Notes: generated by a model not told the origin, from the letters alone. Shown: positions 52,083 through 60,799, counted from the first letter of the stretch. The stretch is 64,000 nt of DNA from Pseudanabaena sp. FACHB-1998 (GCF_014696355.1 NZ_JACJQA010000048.1:1-64000), one strand, 5' to 3'. Translations and numbers: made by a program.

Positions 52083-52117
52083 GAACCAGTAGAGGGGCTA
52101 AGCCCTTCTACTGGTTC
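52083..52117. terminator. 17-bp hairpin between gloB and the next gene
   Basis: Arms 52083-52099 and 52101-52117 around one A, with one G-T pair. It reaches the stop codon of the 52117 gene. Confidence 0.65.
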
Positions 52118-52521
52118 TATTTTGCAGCAATCAAAGCGATCGCTGCTTCTAAACGCGAAGGATAGTTCTTGGCAAATCCCTCAAACCATAAGCCCTCACC
52201 CGATAAAGGATCGAGAATTTTGAGCCATTCGGTAGCTTGTTGAGTGAATTGCTGTTGTTCTTTAACTTTTTGGCGATCGGCTACCTGTTGTAAGTCATGA
52301 TTAATTGCCTGATGTCCCACAGGTGGAACTTGCTGTACATCAATTTCAGGTTTTAGAGCCTTAGATTCATTGGATGAGTTATTTCGTAAATCTGTCAATA
52401 AGCGATCTAGCGAACTTGGATTTACCACAGCTTGATTGGGTAGATCTGGACTCGCCTTGCTAGATTCAGGAGCTTGGTATTTAACTTGTAGATCCGTAAG
52501 AATGGATTCAAGAGATTCCAT
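52117..52521 (-). CDS. Conserved cyanobacterial protein of unknown function
   Basis: A 134-residue soluble protein. The N-terminal MESLESILTDLQVKYQ and a related SLDRLLTDLRN near residue 37 look like two copies of one short helix. The C-terminal block QATEWLKILDPLSGEGLWFEGFAKNYPSRLEAAIALI is strongly conserved in cyanobacterial proteins I remember, none with a known role. The middle is low complexity. It lies 72 bp downstream of the VWA gene on the same strand and could be its partner. Confidence 0.65.
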   Translation of the reverse strand: MESLESILTDLQVKYQAPESSKASPDLPNQAVVNPSSLDRLLTDLRNNSSNESKALKPEIDVQQVPPVGHQAINHDLQQVADRQKVKEQQQFTQQATEWLKILDPLSGEGLWFEGFAKNYPSRLEAAIALIAAK

Positions 52522-52566
52522 TTGATTTTTGCTATTGGTTTATATCGGTTTTCTAAGGATTGCTAT

Positions 52567-52604
52567 TTAATGATTAGAGGTTACGGGGAAACTCTAATCA
52601 TTAA
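52567..52604. terminator. 13-bp hairpin overlapping the VWA gene end
   Basis: Arms 52567-52579 and 52592-52604, 12-nt loop. The right arm is in the last codons of the VWA gene. Confidence 0.55.
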
Positions 52605-53196
52605 TAGCACTCATCAATACTTCCGCTAAGGTCATGTCTTCCATATCATTAATAGTGATAGTGTCCACAATATCGAAATTAGCCCCAATGCTCTGCAATT
52701 TATCGTCAAGGGCTTTTAGGAAATCCGTCGCGCTGGCATCGGAACCAACTTGAATAAAGGAAATCGCCAGTTCTGCATCAGAACTCATGCGACGAGTCGC
52801 TTCAATGATGACTTCAAACACCGAACGGCGATCGTCTGGCTCTCCATCCGTAATTACCAAAATAGTTTCACCAGACTTGACTTGACCAGCTTTTTTGCGC
52901 TGAAAGAAATTGTTAATCGCATCTTGCAAAACTGCGGTTAAGTTTGTGCCGCCCATCGGATCATTCTCTTGGAAAATTTGCTCAACTTTCGCCGCCGAAA
53001 CATTATCGTATCGCTTAAACTTCCCTGAGAATAGATAAACGGTAATTCCATCTGGATCTAGTTGATCACATTTACGCGCAAGGGCAAGCGTAGATTCTTT
53101 AACCACTTCCCATCGACTTTTGCTGTAACCTCGGTCAGTATTAGACATACTGCCACTTTTATCGATGATCAGAGTATAGTCACGTTTGTCTAGCAT
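52594..53196 (-). CDS. von Willebrand factor A domain protein
   Basis: A 200-residue, single-domain VWA protein with a complete metal site: D-K-S-G-S (12-16), T in GGTNLTAVL near residue 80, and D in VITDGEPDDR near 115. The core resembles TerY/TerF-like intracellular VWA proteins, which take part in tellurite- or phosphorylation-linked chaperone complexes, but no ter gene is near. It has no signal peptide. It may pair with the small conserved protein just downstream. Confidence 0.82.
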   Translation of the reverse strand: MLDKRDYTLIIDKSGSMSNTDRGYSKSRWEVVKESTLALARKCDQLDPDGITVYLFSGKFKRYDNVSAAKVEQIFQENDPMGGTNLTAVLQDAINNFFQRKKAGQVKSGETILVITDGEPDDRRSVFEVIIEATRRMSSDAELAISFIQVGSDASATDFLKALDDKLQSIGANFDIVDTITINDMEDMTLAEVLMSAIND

Positions 53197-53231
53197 ATTA
53201 ATTTTTCTTAAAATCAGGAACTAGATTTAAT

Positions 53232-53315
53232 TATAGCTGTCGTCAGTTTCGTTAGGGATACACAAATCCAAAGTTAGTTACGGCAAGAAGAACGGTAACT
53301 TAACTTTTGTCTTTT
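53232..53315. repeat. Decayed family A element
   Basis: It starts TATAGCTGTCGTCAGTTTCG at 53232. An imperfect stem (AAGTTAGTTAC with GTAACTTAACTT) follows. The right terminal repeat is not clear. Confidence 0.5.
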
Positions 53316-53441
53316 TAGTAGTACTAAATCAGTAAATAGCACTGTCTATCTTTACTTAACCTGCTTTGCCTTCAAACCTAAAAAAATAAATTTATTCGTC
53401 TCGCAATATATCTTTTCTTTATTTCAATAAATACTCTTAAT

Positions 53442-54071
53442 TTAAAAGAGCTTACGAGGTGATAGTTCAATTTCTGATTGACCAATTTTAATATCAAATT
53501 TTCCAAAAAAATCATGTCCTAGCAAGCCAATATTAGAGTTTTTAGCAATTACAACAGGCATGACTTGAATTTTGAAAGAACCTAGCTCGATAGATTTAAC
53601 TTCCCCCACCCCAAATTTTACATTGCTACCATCAGCAATATTAAAATTTGCATAGTTATAGGCAACAACATTAAGTGCTTGTGCCATTTCAGCCGTAATT
53701 AAAGTATGACTTGCACCAGTATCAAAAATCATTTCGTAGGTAAGATTGCCATTAAAAACCACATCAATTATAGGTATTTTGTTGGCAAATCTCTTAATCC
53801 GAATTTTAATGGTTCCATTCGGTTCCGCCCTGACATTATCAGACGGGAGGTTTGGTAATGTAGGTGGGAGATTAGAATTAGGTTTAGAGTAACTACCACT
53901 GCATAGTTTACTAAGATTAATTCGCTGCCCTCGCGAGTTAATCATAAAACAATCTGAAGAATCTTGAGCGATCGCGCTGTCACTCTGGATTACCAAAGGC
54001 ATGGAATATAGGCTTATATGAAGGAGAATAGCAGTCACCATATTGCTGACAAGTTTGTGGGCTGGTTTCAT
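53442..54071 (-). CDS. Retropepsin-like aspartyl protease, exported
   Basis: A 209-residue protein. A signal peptide (VTAILLHISLYSMPLVIQS) is followed by a short Cys-containing, Pro-rich linker and a single-lobed aspartic protease domain with catalytic D117 in MIFDTGASHTLIT and a closing GLLGHDFFGKFDI. One lobe implies an active homodimer, as in bacterial clan AA members (the TIGR02281 type). The substrate is unknown. It is monocistronic. The 332-bp space upstream (54072-54403) holds only the hairpin at 54319. Confidence 0.82.
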   Translation of the reverse strand: MKPAHKLVSNMVTAILLHISLYSMPLVIQSDSAIAQDSSDCFMINSRGQRINLSKLCSGSYSKPNSNLPPTLPNLPSDNVRAEPNGTIKIRIKRFANKIPIIDVVFNGNLTYEMIFDTGASHTLITAEMAQALNVVAYNYANFNIADGSNVKFGVGEVKSIELGSFKIQVMPVVIAKNSNIGLLGHDFFGKFDIKIGQSEIELSPRKLF

Positions 54072-54318
54072 ATAAGTTTTCCGCTAGAAATAAAGTTTAG
54101 GCTGGGGTTTTGGGTCAAGATTATTTCATTATAGCGTTAGTCATTATTTATCTCTAATTCTTAAAATATATACAACTTTAAGGTTGCGACCATATACCAA
54201 GGAAAGAGTTTTTATTTGTTCTAAGCAATCATTTCATTGTTAAAGTAAATCTTACGTATAAAGTACGCCATAATTTTTTTGACTCTTATATTTGATTTTT
54301 CTTAGATACTCCCTTCCC

Positions 54319-54369
54319 ACCAAAGAATGATTAGTGCGGCGCGAAGCGCCGCACTAATCATTCTTTGGT
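54319..54369. terminator. Perfect 24-bp GC-cored hairpin
   Basis: Arms 54319-54342 and 54346-54369, loop GAA. The loop-side core GGCGC/GCGCC is the same as in the family A stems at 27984 and 56970. It lies 35 bp past the GH94 stop. Confidence 0.7.
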
Positions 54370-54403
54370 TTTAATGTCTGTTTGGAGACTGGGAAGAAAG
54401 TAT

Positions 54404-56806
54404 CTATATATTAATGGCGATCGCAATCTCCTCACCTTCATACTTAGTAGGGTCAATAAACTTCCCTTGTATAACTTGTCCATTGACCAGCATCTGTTTA
54501 ACCCCACTATGATTAGTTACGGTGAGCGAGAGAGTCTTGCCGCGAAACTTGCGTTTTGCCGTAAATCCAGACCATTCACTCGGAATTTTGGGATCGATGA
54601 TCATCCCTGTAAATGTTGGCTGAAATCCTAGGATGTAATCAATGCCGATGCGTAACATCCATACGGCTGTACCTGTGAGCCATGAATGGCTTGCCTGACC
54701 TTGAGTTTCATGATCAGGACTGGTGACATATTCAGGATAAACATAGGGTTCAGTCTCAAAGCGATCGCATTTTGCATCAGTCGCCTGTGAGGAATTAATC
54801 GGCATCATGCGGCGATAGATTTCCCAAGCAAATTCCGTATCACCATTGAGAATGGAAGCTAGCACAAACCATGAGGAGGCATGGTTAAACACTGCGCCAT
54901 TTTCTTTCTTTCCGGGGACGCAACGACTGATTAAGCCAACCGTGTCGTCAATTTCCGTAAAGGAAGGCGCAACGATTTGCATTCCAAAGGGAGTCGCTAG
55001 ATATTCACGACTACTTGCCATCGCTTTATCAGCGCGATCGCTGGGTGCGAGTTCAGAAATAACCGCCCATGATTGGGCATTGAGGAAGATTTTGCCCTGA
55101 GTTGCCGCCGATACCCCAATCGGTTCGCCATTGTCACGGAAGGCGCGTAAATACCATTCACCATCCCAACAGATATCACTAGTTACTTGACGCAAATGCT
55201 CATAAAACTTCTGGAATCGATCAAGAGCTTCGCGATCGCCTTGTTGTTCGCAGACTTGCCATGATTTTTTCAGTACATAGCCCAAAAAGAACGCACCCCA
55301 AGTGGTTTCACCCTTGCCCTGTGAGCCAACATGGTCGAGAGTATCATTCCAATCGCCTGTAAAAATGCGCGGCATTCCGCGTTCGCCTGTATTAGCGATC
55401 GCAAAGTCTAGCGCTCTTACTAAATGCTCATAGACTGTCCCTGAAGTCTCATCGTGGTAAGGAACTACTTCTTCTAAAATCGAAAAATCACCAGTCTCTT
55501 TGAGATATTCGACAATGCCAAAGGGAATCCAAAGGGGGGTGTCGGAATGATTGGTGCGTTCGCCTGTATTGGTTAACACAAAATAGTTATGTAGAGTGGA
55601 ACCGTCCTTAAATTGGAAGTTGAGCGCTTTAATCAACCGTTCCCGCACTCTTGCAGGATCAACCATGACCACACCAAGAATATCTTGGAAGCGATCGCGC
55701 ATTCCCGTCCCAAATAGCAAACCGCCGTGATAATAGCCTGAATTTCGTGCCATATCGAAAGTTACAGCCGCCTGATACTGATTCCAGACATTGAGCATCG
55801 CATTAAATGCTTCATCGGGTGTTTGCACCTGCACGCAGGACAAATGGGCATCCCATTTTTGTTTAAGTTGGAGGAATTGGCGATCCATCTTGCTCCCCTC
55901 TCCTGCGGGAGAGGGGCTGGGGGTGAGGGTGGGACTTTCTCCCTTTGGCGCAATCTCCAAAGTTACCGCAAAATCCACAGAACCATTCGCTGCCAAGCTA
56001 ACCTTTGATTGCAAAGCCACCACAGGATCACCCGCCGTGATTTCCGTATTCTGCATCACCCCCGTTTCTACCGCTACAGGATTTGCTTCCGATCGCCATC
56101 TCCCGATAAAAGTATCGAGACTGCTATCAAAGCCAGCGATCGGCAAACTCTGCGAAAAATAGATCTGATACTTCCAATCAATATTCGGTTGCTTAACAGA
56201 AACCCCTTTATTCAAAACCCAATAGCGGCGCGTAGCGACCAAAGCTTGCAAATCTTGATCAAAATGAATATCCGTGAAATGTTTATCATTCGGTTGATTG
56301 ATTTGATCATTGAGAGCATTCCCCATCAACAATTCCAAAAATGAATAAATCTCTAAATCGCGAGTCTCTCCTGAAAGTTCGGTTAATTTCACGCGCCAAA
56401 CTTCAGCATTGGTATCAGTCGGAACGAAGTAGGTAATTTCACCACGAATTCCATTGATTTCCGTCGTGATTTTTGTATATCCCTGTCCATGCCGACATTC
56501 ATAAAAGTCATATTTTAAATCAATTGTCGGAGCCCAACTCAGCGACCAATATTTCCCCGTTGCACCATCTTTGACCATCACATAACGACCGGGGCGATCC
56601 CAAGGCAGACAGTTATAGCGCATTCGACTGATGCGATTATCCCGTGGCGATTCTAAAAAGCTAAAGCCGCCGCCTGTATGGGAAATTAGCCCTGCATACT
56701 GGCTATTCCACATATAGTTAAACCAAGGGCGCGGGGTGCGCGGATTTGTAATCACAAATTCCCGATAATCTTCGGTGTAATAGCCGTACTGGTTTGCGAT
56801 CGCCAC
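54404..56806 (-). CDS. GH94 family glycoside phosphorylase-like protein
   Basis: An 800-residue cellobiose/chitobiose-phosphorylase-like protein. An N-terminal beta-sandwich (about 1-285) has Y-G-Y-Y-T-E-D-Y-R-E-F, SHTGGGFSFLESPRDNRISR and PWDRPGRYV. A helical linker and an alpha6/alpha6 barrel follow with FGTGMRDRFQDILG, the catalytic acid in TGDWNDTLDH (about 483) and GYHGGL-like YYHGGLLFG. Such enzymes split beta-glycosides with phosphate; the substrate is not clear, and cyclic glucan synthase-like activity is an alternative. Residues about 293-305 (TLTPSPSPAGEGS) are encoded by an inserted palindromic repeat at the linker. Confidence 0.85.
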   Translation of the reverse strand: MAIANQYGYYTEDYREFVITNPRTPRPWFNYMWNSQYAGLISHTGGGFSFLESPRDNRISRMRYNCLPWDRPGRYVMVKDGATGKYWSLSWAPTIDLKYDFYECRHGQGYTKITTEINGIRGEITYFVPTDTNAEVWRVKLTELSGETRDLEIYSFLELLMGNALNDQINQPNDKHFTDIHFDQDLQALVATRRYWVLNKGVSVKQPNIDWKYQIYFSQSLPIAGFDSSLDTFIGRWRSEANPVAVETGVMQNTEITAGDPVVALQSKVSLAANGSVDFAVTLEIAPKGESPTLTPSPSPAGEGSKMDRQFLQLKQKWDAHLSCVQVQTPDEAFNAMLNVWNQYQAAVTFDMARNSGYYHGGLLFGTGMRDRFQDILGVVMVDPARVRERLIKALNFQFKDGSTLHNYFVLTNTGERTNHSDTPLWIPFGIVEYLKETGDFSILEEVVPYHDETSGTVYEHLVRALDFAIANTGERGMPRIFTGDWNDTLDHVGSQGKGETTWGAFFLGYVLKKSWQVCEQQGDREALDRFQKFYEHLRQVTSDICWDGEWYLRAFRDNGEPIGVSAATQGKIFLNAQSWAVISELAPSDRADKAMASSREYLATPFGMQIVAPSFTEIDDTVGLISRCVPGKKENGAVFNHASSWFVLASILNGDTEFAWEIYRRMMPINSSQATDAKCDRFETEPYVYPEYVTSPDHETQGQASHSWLTGTAVWMLRIGIDYILGFQPTFTGMIIDPKIPSEWSGFTAKRKFRGKTLSLTVTNHSGVKQMLVNGQVIQGKFIDPTKYEGEEIAIAINI
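55893..55930. repeat. In-frame palindromic repeat inside the GH94 gene
   Basis: The core CCCCTCTCCTGCGGGAGAGG (55895-) is a hairpin followed by GGCTGGGGGTGAGGGT. Read on the minus strand it gives TLTPSPSPAGEGS, a peptide that recurs in unrelated proteins of several phyla. It lies at a domain junction and keeps the frame. Confidence 0.75.
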
Positions 56807-56942
56807 AGTTTAAAATTTTCCTTATTTGTATAATGATTAGGATTTTTGCGGTTTTGCCACAAAAATTCTAACTAGAGTGCGACTTAGATTATCTCAATTT
56901 TTTTCGATACTTGTTTAGATTTTTGGCATTGCATATTATTCA

Positions 56943-57055
56943 TATAGCTGCCGTCATTCTTGTAGGGACAAAACCCCAGAAGACGAGTTGCGGCGCTTCG
57001 CGCCGCAACTCGTCTTCTGGGGTTTTATGTCCTAAGCCAAACTTACATTGCTATA
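56943..57055. repeat. Family A element with a perfect 27-bp hairpin
   Basis: Left end TATAGCTGCCGTCATTCTTG at 56943, right end TTACATTGCTATA at 57055. The internal arms 56970-56996 and 57000-57026 match over 27 bp around TTC. The remaining 309-bp space 56807-57115 shows no gene. Confidence 0.75.
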
Positions 57056-57115
57056 AGGGAAAGATCTTTTGGTTTTTACGCTTGAGGTAGAAAAGCAATA
57101 AATGAACCGAAAGAA

Positions 57116-58198
57116 TTAGCTTAAAACGGCAGATCTCTGGGGCGAGGGGCAATTCTCCATACTTAGAGATTGCTTCAGGAGTGGCTGAATATTTGGATCG
57201 ATAATGTAATCACTTATCCATTTAGCGGTAAGAGGAGCAAAGAGAATTCCATTGCGATAATGTCCAGTTGCTAAAATTAAATTCTCATAATCGCTAGCTC
57301 CTAGAAGTGGGATTTCATTAGGAGCATGGGGACGAAATCCCCACCATGTTTCTGTAATGGGCATATTCGCGATCGCTGGATAAACTGCGATCGCTCTATT
57401 TAATAACTGAGCTACACCAGCGGCTGTATTGCCTTGAGAGAAGCCATTATCTTCAACCGTCGCGCCGATGACAATGGTTCCATCTTGGCGCGGCACTATA
57501 TAGCAACTAGGGGCATAAATTACCCTTTGCAATAACCGATCGCGATCCAGTACCGAAATCATTTGTCCTTTGATGGGCTTAATTGGTAAAGGCATTAGCG
57601 CCCTTGTCCAAGCCCCTGTTGCTAAAACATAGCGATCGCTTTGCATTTTGCCAGCACTAGTTTCTAGATGGGTAACCCGCTGGTGATCGCGTTCAATTTG
57701 ATAAACAGTTGTCCCTTCGAGAATTTTAATTGATAGGGATCGCGCTGCGGTTAATAGAGCTTGAGTGAGTTTACGATTATTTACCTGTCCATCTTCAGGC
57801 AGCCAGAGGGAACCTAAAACTGATTTCCCTAAACCTGATTGTTTTCTATGAGTTTCTATCTGATCGATATATTTAGGATGTTGAGATATTTCTAGGCGAT
57901 CGCTTTCCGTTAAAACTGGAGCAATCATTCCACAACACCAATAGCCACAATCTTGACCCGATAAGCGCATCAAGTTGGCAATCCATTGGGGATACATTTC
58001 ACGGCTACGAATGCCAAACGTTAAGAGATCACCCTCTAGTCTCTCGGCTTCAGGGGCAAGCATTCCAGCCGCAGCCCATGTTGCCCCTTGCCCACAAATT
58101 CCACTCTCTACGATGGTAACGCTTGCACCTTTTTGAGAAAGGGCGATCGCTGTAGACAAGCCAATAATTCCACCACCAATTATTAAAATATCAGTCAT
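57116..58198 (-). CDS. thiO: Glycine oxidase ThiO
   Basis: A 360-residue FAD oxidase of the DAO family. The dinucleotide-binding IIGGGIIGLSTAIAL opens the protein, followed by G-Q-G-A-T-W-A-A-A-G-M-L-A-P, and the C-terminal ETWWGFRPHAPNEIPLLG and ILATGHYRNGILFAPLTA are typical of ThiO, which makes the iminoglycine used in thiazole synthesis. In some cyanobacteria ThiO is fused to ThiG; here it is separate. It follows the methyltransferase gene by 33 bp on the same strand. No TPP riboswitch is visible. Confidence 0.9.
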   Translation of the reverse strand: MTDILIIGGGIIGLSTAIALSQKGASVTIVESGICGQGATWAAAGMLAPEAERLEGDLLTFGIRSREMYPQWIANLMRLSGQDCGYWCCGMIAPVLTESDRLEISQHPKYIDQIETHRKQSGLGKSVLGSLWLPEDGQVNNRKLTQALLTAARSLSIKILEGTTVYQIERDHQRVTHLETSAGKMQSDRYVLATGAWTRALMPLPIKPIKGQMISVLDRDRLLQRVIYAPSCYIVPRQDGTIVIGATVEDNGFSQGNTAAGVAQLLNRAIAVYPAIANMPITETWWGFRPHAPNEIPLLGASDYENLILATGHYRNGILFAPLTAKWISDYIIDPNIQPLLKQSLSMENCPSPQRSAVLS

Positions 58199-58231
58199 TT
58201 TATTGTTCCTTCAAGCTTTCTGTAGCGATTT

Positions 58232-58900
58232 TTAACCACAACGAGTTGCTACTACAGCATAGAATGGATCGCTGCTGGCTAAACCGAGCATTGCTAAAAA
58301 GGGAGAACTAGGTGGAACATTTGCCACTAATTCGGGCTTGGTAAATCCCTTCGGCACAGAAGCAAAATACTTGTATACCAACTTGGTGCGATCGCTTTCT
58401 GAACCATCTCGCCATGCTTGAATAGCTTTTTGATAGAACATCCGATTGGAGAAGCTGATAATGGCAATTCCTCCCACTTTTAAAATTCGATGAATTTCCG
58501 TAAAGACGGCTTCAGGATATTGCAAATACTGTACGGAGACGGTGTTAATCACCGCATCAAAGGATTGATTAGCAAAGGGTAATGCTTGTTGCTTGTTTAA
58601 ATTTTGCACAAAATAATGATTTAACCGAGGGTTACGAGCCAACTCTTCCGCATTTAATCCATGTCCTTCTACATGGGCAAAATCTAGTTCTTCTGGTAAA
58701 TGTGAAACCCAGCTACTCATGAGATCGAGAATGCGCGTATTTGGCTCTAGTCTTTGGCGATAAAGCTCGGTTAACTGCTCAATGAAGCGATCGTCTACAT
58801 GCTTAACAAAACGCGGATATTCATAAAATAGCAAGTCATCAGAATTATCGAGTTTAGTACGTTGTTCAGAAGCAAGGTTCATAGGTATCGCTGTCGCCAA
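58232..58900 (-). CDS. Class I SAM-dependent methyltransferase
   Basis: A 222-residue methyltransferase with a somewhat atypical motif I (TRILDLMSSWVSHLPEEL, lacking the usual glycines), then VEGHGLNAEELARNP, FDAVINTVSVQYLQYP and EIHRILKVGGIAIISFSN. The start YEYPRFVKHVDDRFI is conserved among plant and cyanobacterial homologues. Substrate unknown. It is the upstream gene of a probable two-gene unit with thiO. The start ATG at 58900 is the first in frame after a hairpin. Confidence 0.82.
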   Translation of the reverse strand: MATAIPMNLASEQRTKLDNSDDLLFYEYPRFVKHVDDRFIEQLTELYRQRLEPNTRILDLMSSWVSHLPEELDFAHVEGHGLNAEELARNPRLNHYFVQNLNKQQALPFANQSFDAVINTVSVQYLQYPEAVFTEIHRILKVGGIAIISFSNRMFYQKAIQAWRDGSESDRTKLVYKYFASVPKGFTKPELVANVPPSSPFLAMLGLASSDPFYAVVATRCG

Positions 58901-58913
58901 GTTTGTTATGACT

Positions 58914-58961
58914 TAACTCCAAGAGAGCGCAACGTATGGCATTGCTGCCCTCTTGGAGTTA
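58914..58961. repeat. 12-bp hairpin upstream of the methyltransferase gene
   Basis: Outer arms 58914-58925 and 58950-58961 are perfect; the inside has a further GCAAC/GCATTGC pairing. It lies 13 bp before the start codon, in the leader. Confidence 0.5.
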
Positions 58962-59053
58962 GGGTTTATACTCTATATGATAGCAATTCCTCTAAGTTCG
59001 ACAACACTTAAAAGAGCTAAAAACTATACGCTGTAACAGCTTACTGCTTTATC

Positions 59054-59104
59054 AATGAATAATTGGGTGTGCGCGGAGAAGCCGCGCACACCCAATTATT
59101 CATT
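59054..59104. repeat. Perfect 23-bp hairpin
   Basis: Arms 59054-59076 and 59082-59104, loop AGAAG. It lies in a 491-bp space (58901-59391) between divergent genes that contains three hairpins and, by eye, no gene; an open frame on the minus strand there is mostly hairpin sequence. Confidence 0.7.
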
Positions 59105-59171
59105 TTAATAACACCTATTATTTGGCTGAAAAGGGAATATCCCTGTAATTTACAAGTTGTGCTTTTCCCAC

Positions 59172-59208
59172 AAAAAGAAAGGCGGCGCGAAGTGCCGCCT
59201 TTCTTTTT
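59172..59208. repeat. 17-bp hairpin with A/T base and GC core
   Basis: Arms 59172-59188 and 59192-59208, loop GAA, one G-T pair. It has the shape of a terminator, but no gene ends next to it. Confidence 0.6.
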
Positions 59209-59391
59209 TATGGGGGAATAGTTGCAATCTCGCTCTATTGTCGGTAGCATAGGACATAATAAAAAATGTAATAAAACGCAACAATAAAATATATTTTTAA
59301 AATATATTTTTGAATATATTTTGGTTTTGGCGATTGGCAAGCCCAGAACGCATACTAGATAAAGATAGGAAATTGATTAAGGAGTGACAAA

Positions 59392-60270
59392 ATGCAGCAG
59401 CAGGGCAAAGCCCTAACTGTTCCAATCGGTCTGATGGGTGCAGCGCAGGGATTTAATCCAACAGTACTACTGCTACTAGGTTCGATTGTTTTAGCAACCG
59501 CATCAACCACAGGGTATTGGGTATGGGGCTGGGCACACTGGCTCGTATTTGTTTGTAATTTTTCGTCGCTTTACGTACTGGGTACGGTGATTCACGATGC
59601 TTGTCATGGTGTAGCTCACCCTAACCGCATAGTTAACTCGGCGATCGGTCATCTTGCGGCTGTATTACAAGGTTTTGTGTTTCCTGTATTTACTCGTGTG
59701 CATATGCAGCACCACGCCCATGTGAATGATGAAGAGGACGATCCCGATCACTACGTTTCTACTGGGGGACCCCTCTGGTTGATTGCCGCAAGATTTTTCT
59801 ATCATGAAATTTTCTTTTTTCAGCGTCGTCTATGGCGTAACTATGAGCTACTAGAATGGGCGATTAGCCGTTTGATAGTAATTGCCACTATTTTTGTGGG
59901 TTATCACTATGGCTTCCTCGGTTACATGATGAACTTTTGGTTTGTCCCAGCCGCAGTTATGGGGCTTTTGTTAGGGCTATTCTTTGACTATTTGCCTCAT
60001 CGTCCCTTTATCGAGCGATCGCGCTGGAAAAATGCCAGAGTTTACCCAAGCTGGTTTTTGAATATTATGTTGCTTGGTCAAAACTATCACCTAGTCCATC
60101 ACCTTTGGCCGAATGTGCCTTGGTACTACTACGAGAAAGCCTATTACCAAATGAAGCCTTTGCTTGATGCTAACGGCTCTCCACAGACCTTAGGGCTTTT
60201 CAGAATGCCTGACTTTGCGGGATTTTTGTATGACGCATTTTTAGGTATCCGTTTTCACCACAAGAAATAA
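59392..60270 (+). CDS. crtR: Beta-carotene hydroxylase
   Basis: A 292-residue membrane di-iron enzyme of the fatty-acid desaturase superfamily that adds 3-hydroxyls to beta-carotene to form zeaxanthin and related carotenoids. The histidine boxes are HDACHG (68-73), HMQHHAH (about 104-110) and NYHLVHHLWP (about 227-236). Four membrane helices are spaced as in CrtR. The opening MQQQGKALTVPIGLMG is also typical. It is monocistronic and has a strong terminator. Confidence 0.93.
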   Translation: MQQQGKALTVPIGLMGAAQGFNPTVLLLLGSIVLATASTTGYWVWGWAHWLVFVCNFSSLYVLGTVIHDACHGVAHPNRIVNSAIGHLAAVLQGFVFPVFTRVHMQHHAHVNDEEDDPDHYVSTGGPLWLIAARFFYHEIFFFQRRLWRNYELLEWAISRLIVIATIFVGYHYGFLGYMMNFWFVPAAVMGLLLGLFFDYLPHRPFIERSRWKNARVYPSWFLNIMLLGQNYHLVHHLWPNVPWYYYEKAYYQMKPLLDANGSPQTLGLFRMPDFAGFLYDAFLGIRFHHKK

Positions 60271-60303
60271 AAAAAGAGAGTAGCTAAGCTACTCTCTTTT
60301 TTT
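60269..60303 (+). terminator. Perfect 17-bp terminator of crtR
   Basis: Arms 60269-60285 and 60287-60303 around one A, with a 7-A/7-T base. It begins within the TAA stop codon of crtR. Confidence 0.88.
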
Positions 60304-60307
60304 AAGC

Positions 60308-60364
60308 AAAAGCCCAAAAGATGAGAGGTGGCACTTTGTGCCGCCTCTCATCTTTTGGGCTTTT
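60308..60364. terminator. 27-bp hairpin at the end of the DUF760 gene
   Basis: Arms 60308-60334 and 60338-60364, loop TTT, one T-G pair. It reaches the stop codon of the convergent DUF760 gene. Confidence 0.75.
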
Positions 60365-60663
60365 TATTCGGCGGAAGCGAGGGAATTATCTAACTGCATT
60401 CTGGTTTCCATCTGGCGGATAAAGTAACCCGTCATCATTGCCGAGCCAATTAATCCAGCTAAATTATCGCGATCGCTCGTGATGCTGACGTTAAAGTGTT
60501 GTGAAGGGAGTATGCCAAAAAGATTTTGCACATTCTGACTGATAATTTGCTGTGCTTCGGGACTCACAGATTGAGCTACTGCTGCTAAGGTTTCGGGGGA
60601 TTGATTTTTTAGATAGTCGAGTAAAAGGTTGTTGCTGGAATTTAGTTCCCCAATGTTAAACAT
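60364..60663 (-). CDS. DUF760 family protein
   Basis: A 99-residue soluble protein. NLLLDYLKNQSPETLAAVAQSVSPEAQQIISQNV and the following GLIGSAMMTGYFIRQMETRMQL are the DUF760 pattern, a family restricted to cyanobacteria and plastids. In plants some members are chloroplast proteins that are degraded on light or phosphate cues; the cyanobacterial role is unknown. It stands alone, upstream of ssb on the same strand in reading order of the map but separated from it by a hairpin. Confidence 0.75.
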   Translation of the reverse strand: MFNIGELNSSNNLLLDYLKNQSPETLAAVAQSVSPEAQQIISQNVQNLFGILPSQHFNVSITSDRDNLAGLIGSAMMTGYFIRQMETRMQLDNSLASAE

Positions 60664-60762
60664 GATTAATTTTCCATATCTAGTTTGAGCTAACTATATT
60701 TTTACCGATATCTCTAAGAGTGTTTAAGGCGGAAAACCGTATTCAACCGAATAAAGATCTTC

Positions 60763-60799
60763 AAACATAAAGGCGGCGCTTCGCGCCGCCTTTATGTTT
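60763..60799. terminator. Perfect 17-bp hairpin at the end of ssb
   Basis: Arms 60763-60779 and 60783-60799, loop TTC. It overlaps the first base of the ssb stop codon. Confidence 0.75.

Noticed and set aside
57116-58900. TPP riboswitch upstream of thiO
   Set aside because: No thi-box-like sequence was seen in the 33-bp gap or before the methyltransferase gene; only a short hairpin is there.
59041-59340. 99-codon open frame on the minus strand
   Set aside because: About half of it is the two hairpins at 59054 and 59172; the remainder has no protein-like pattern or ribosome site.
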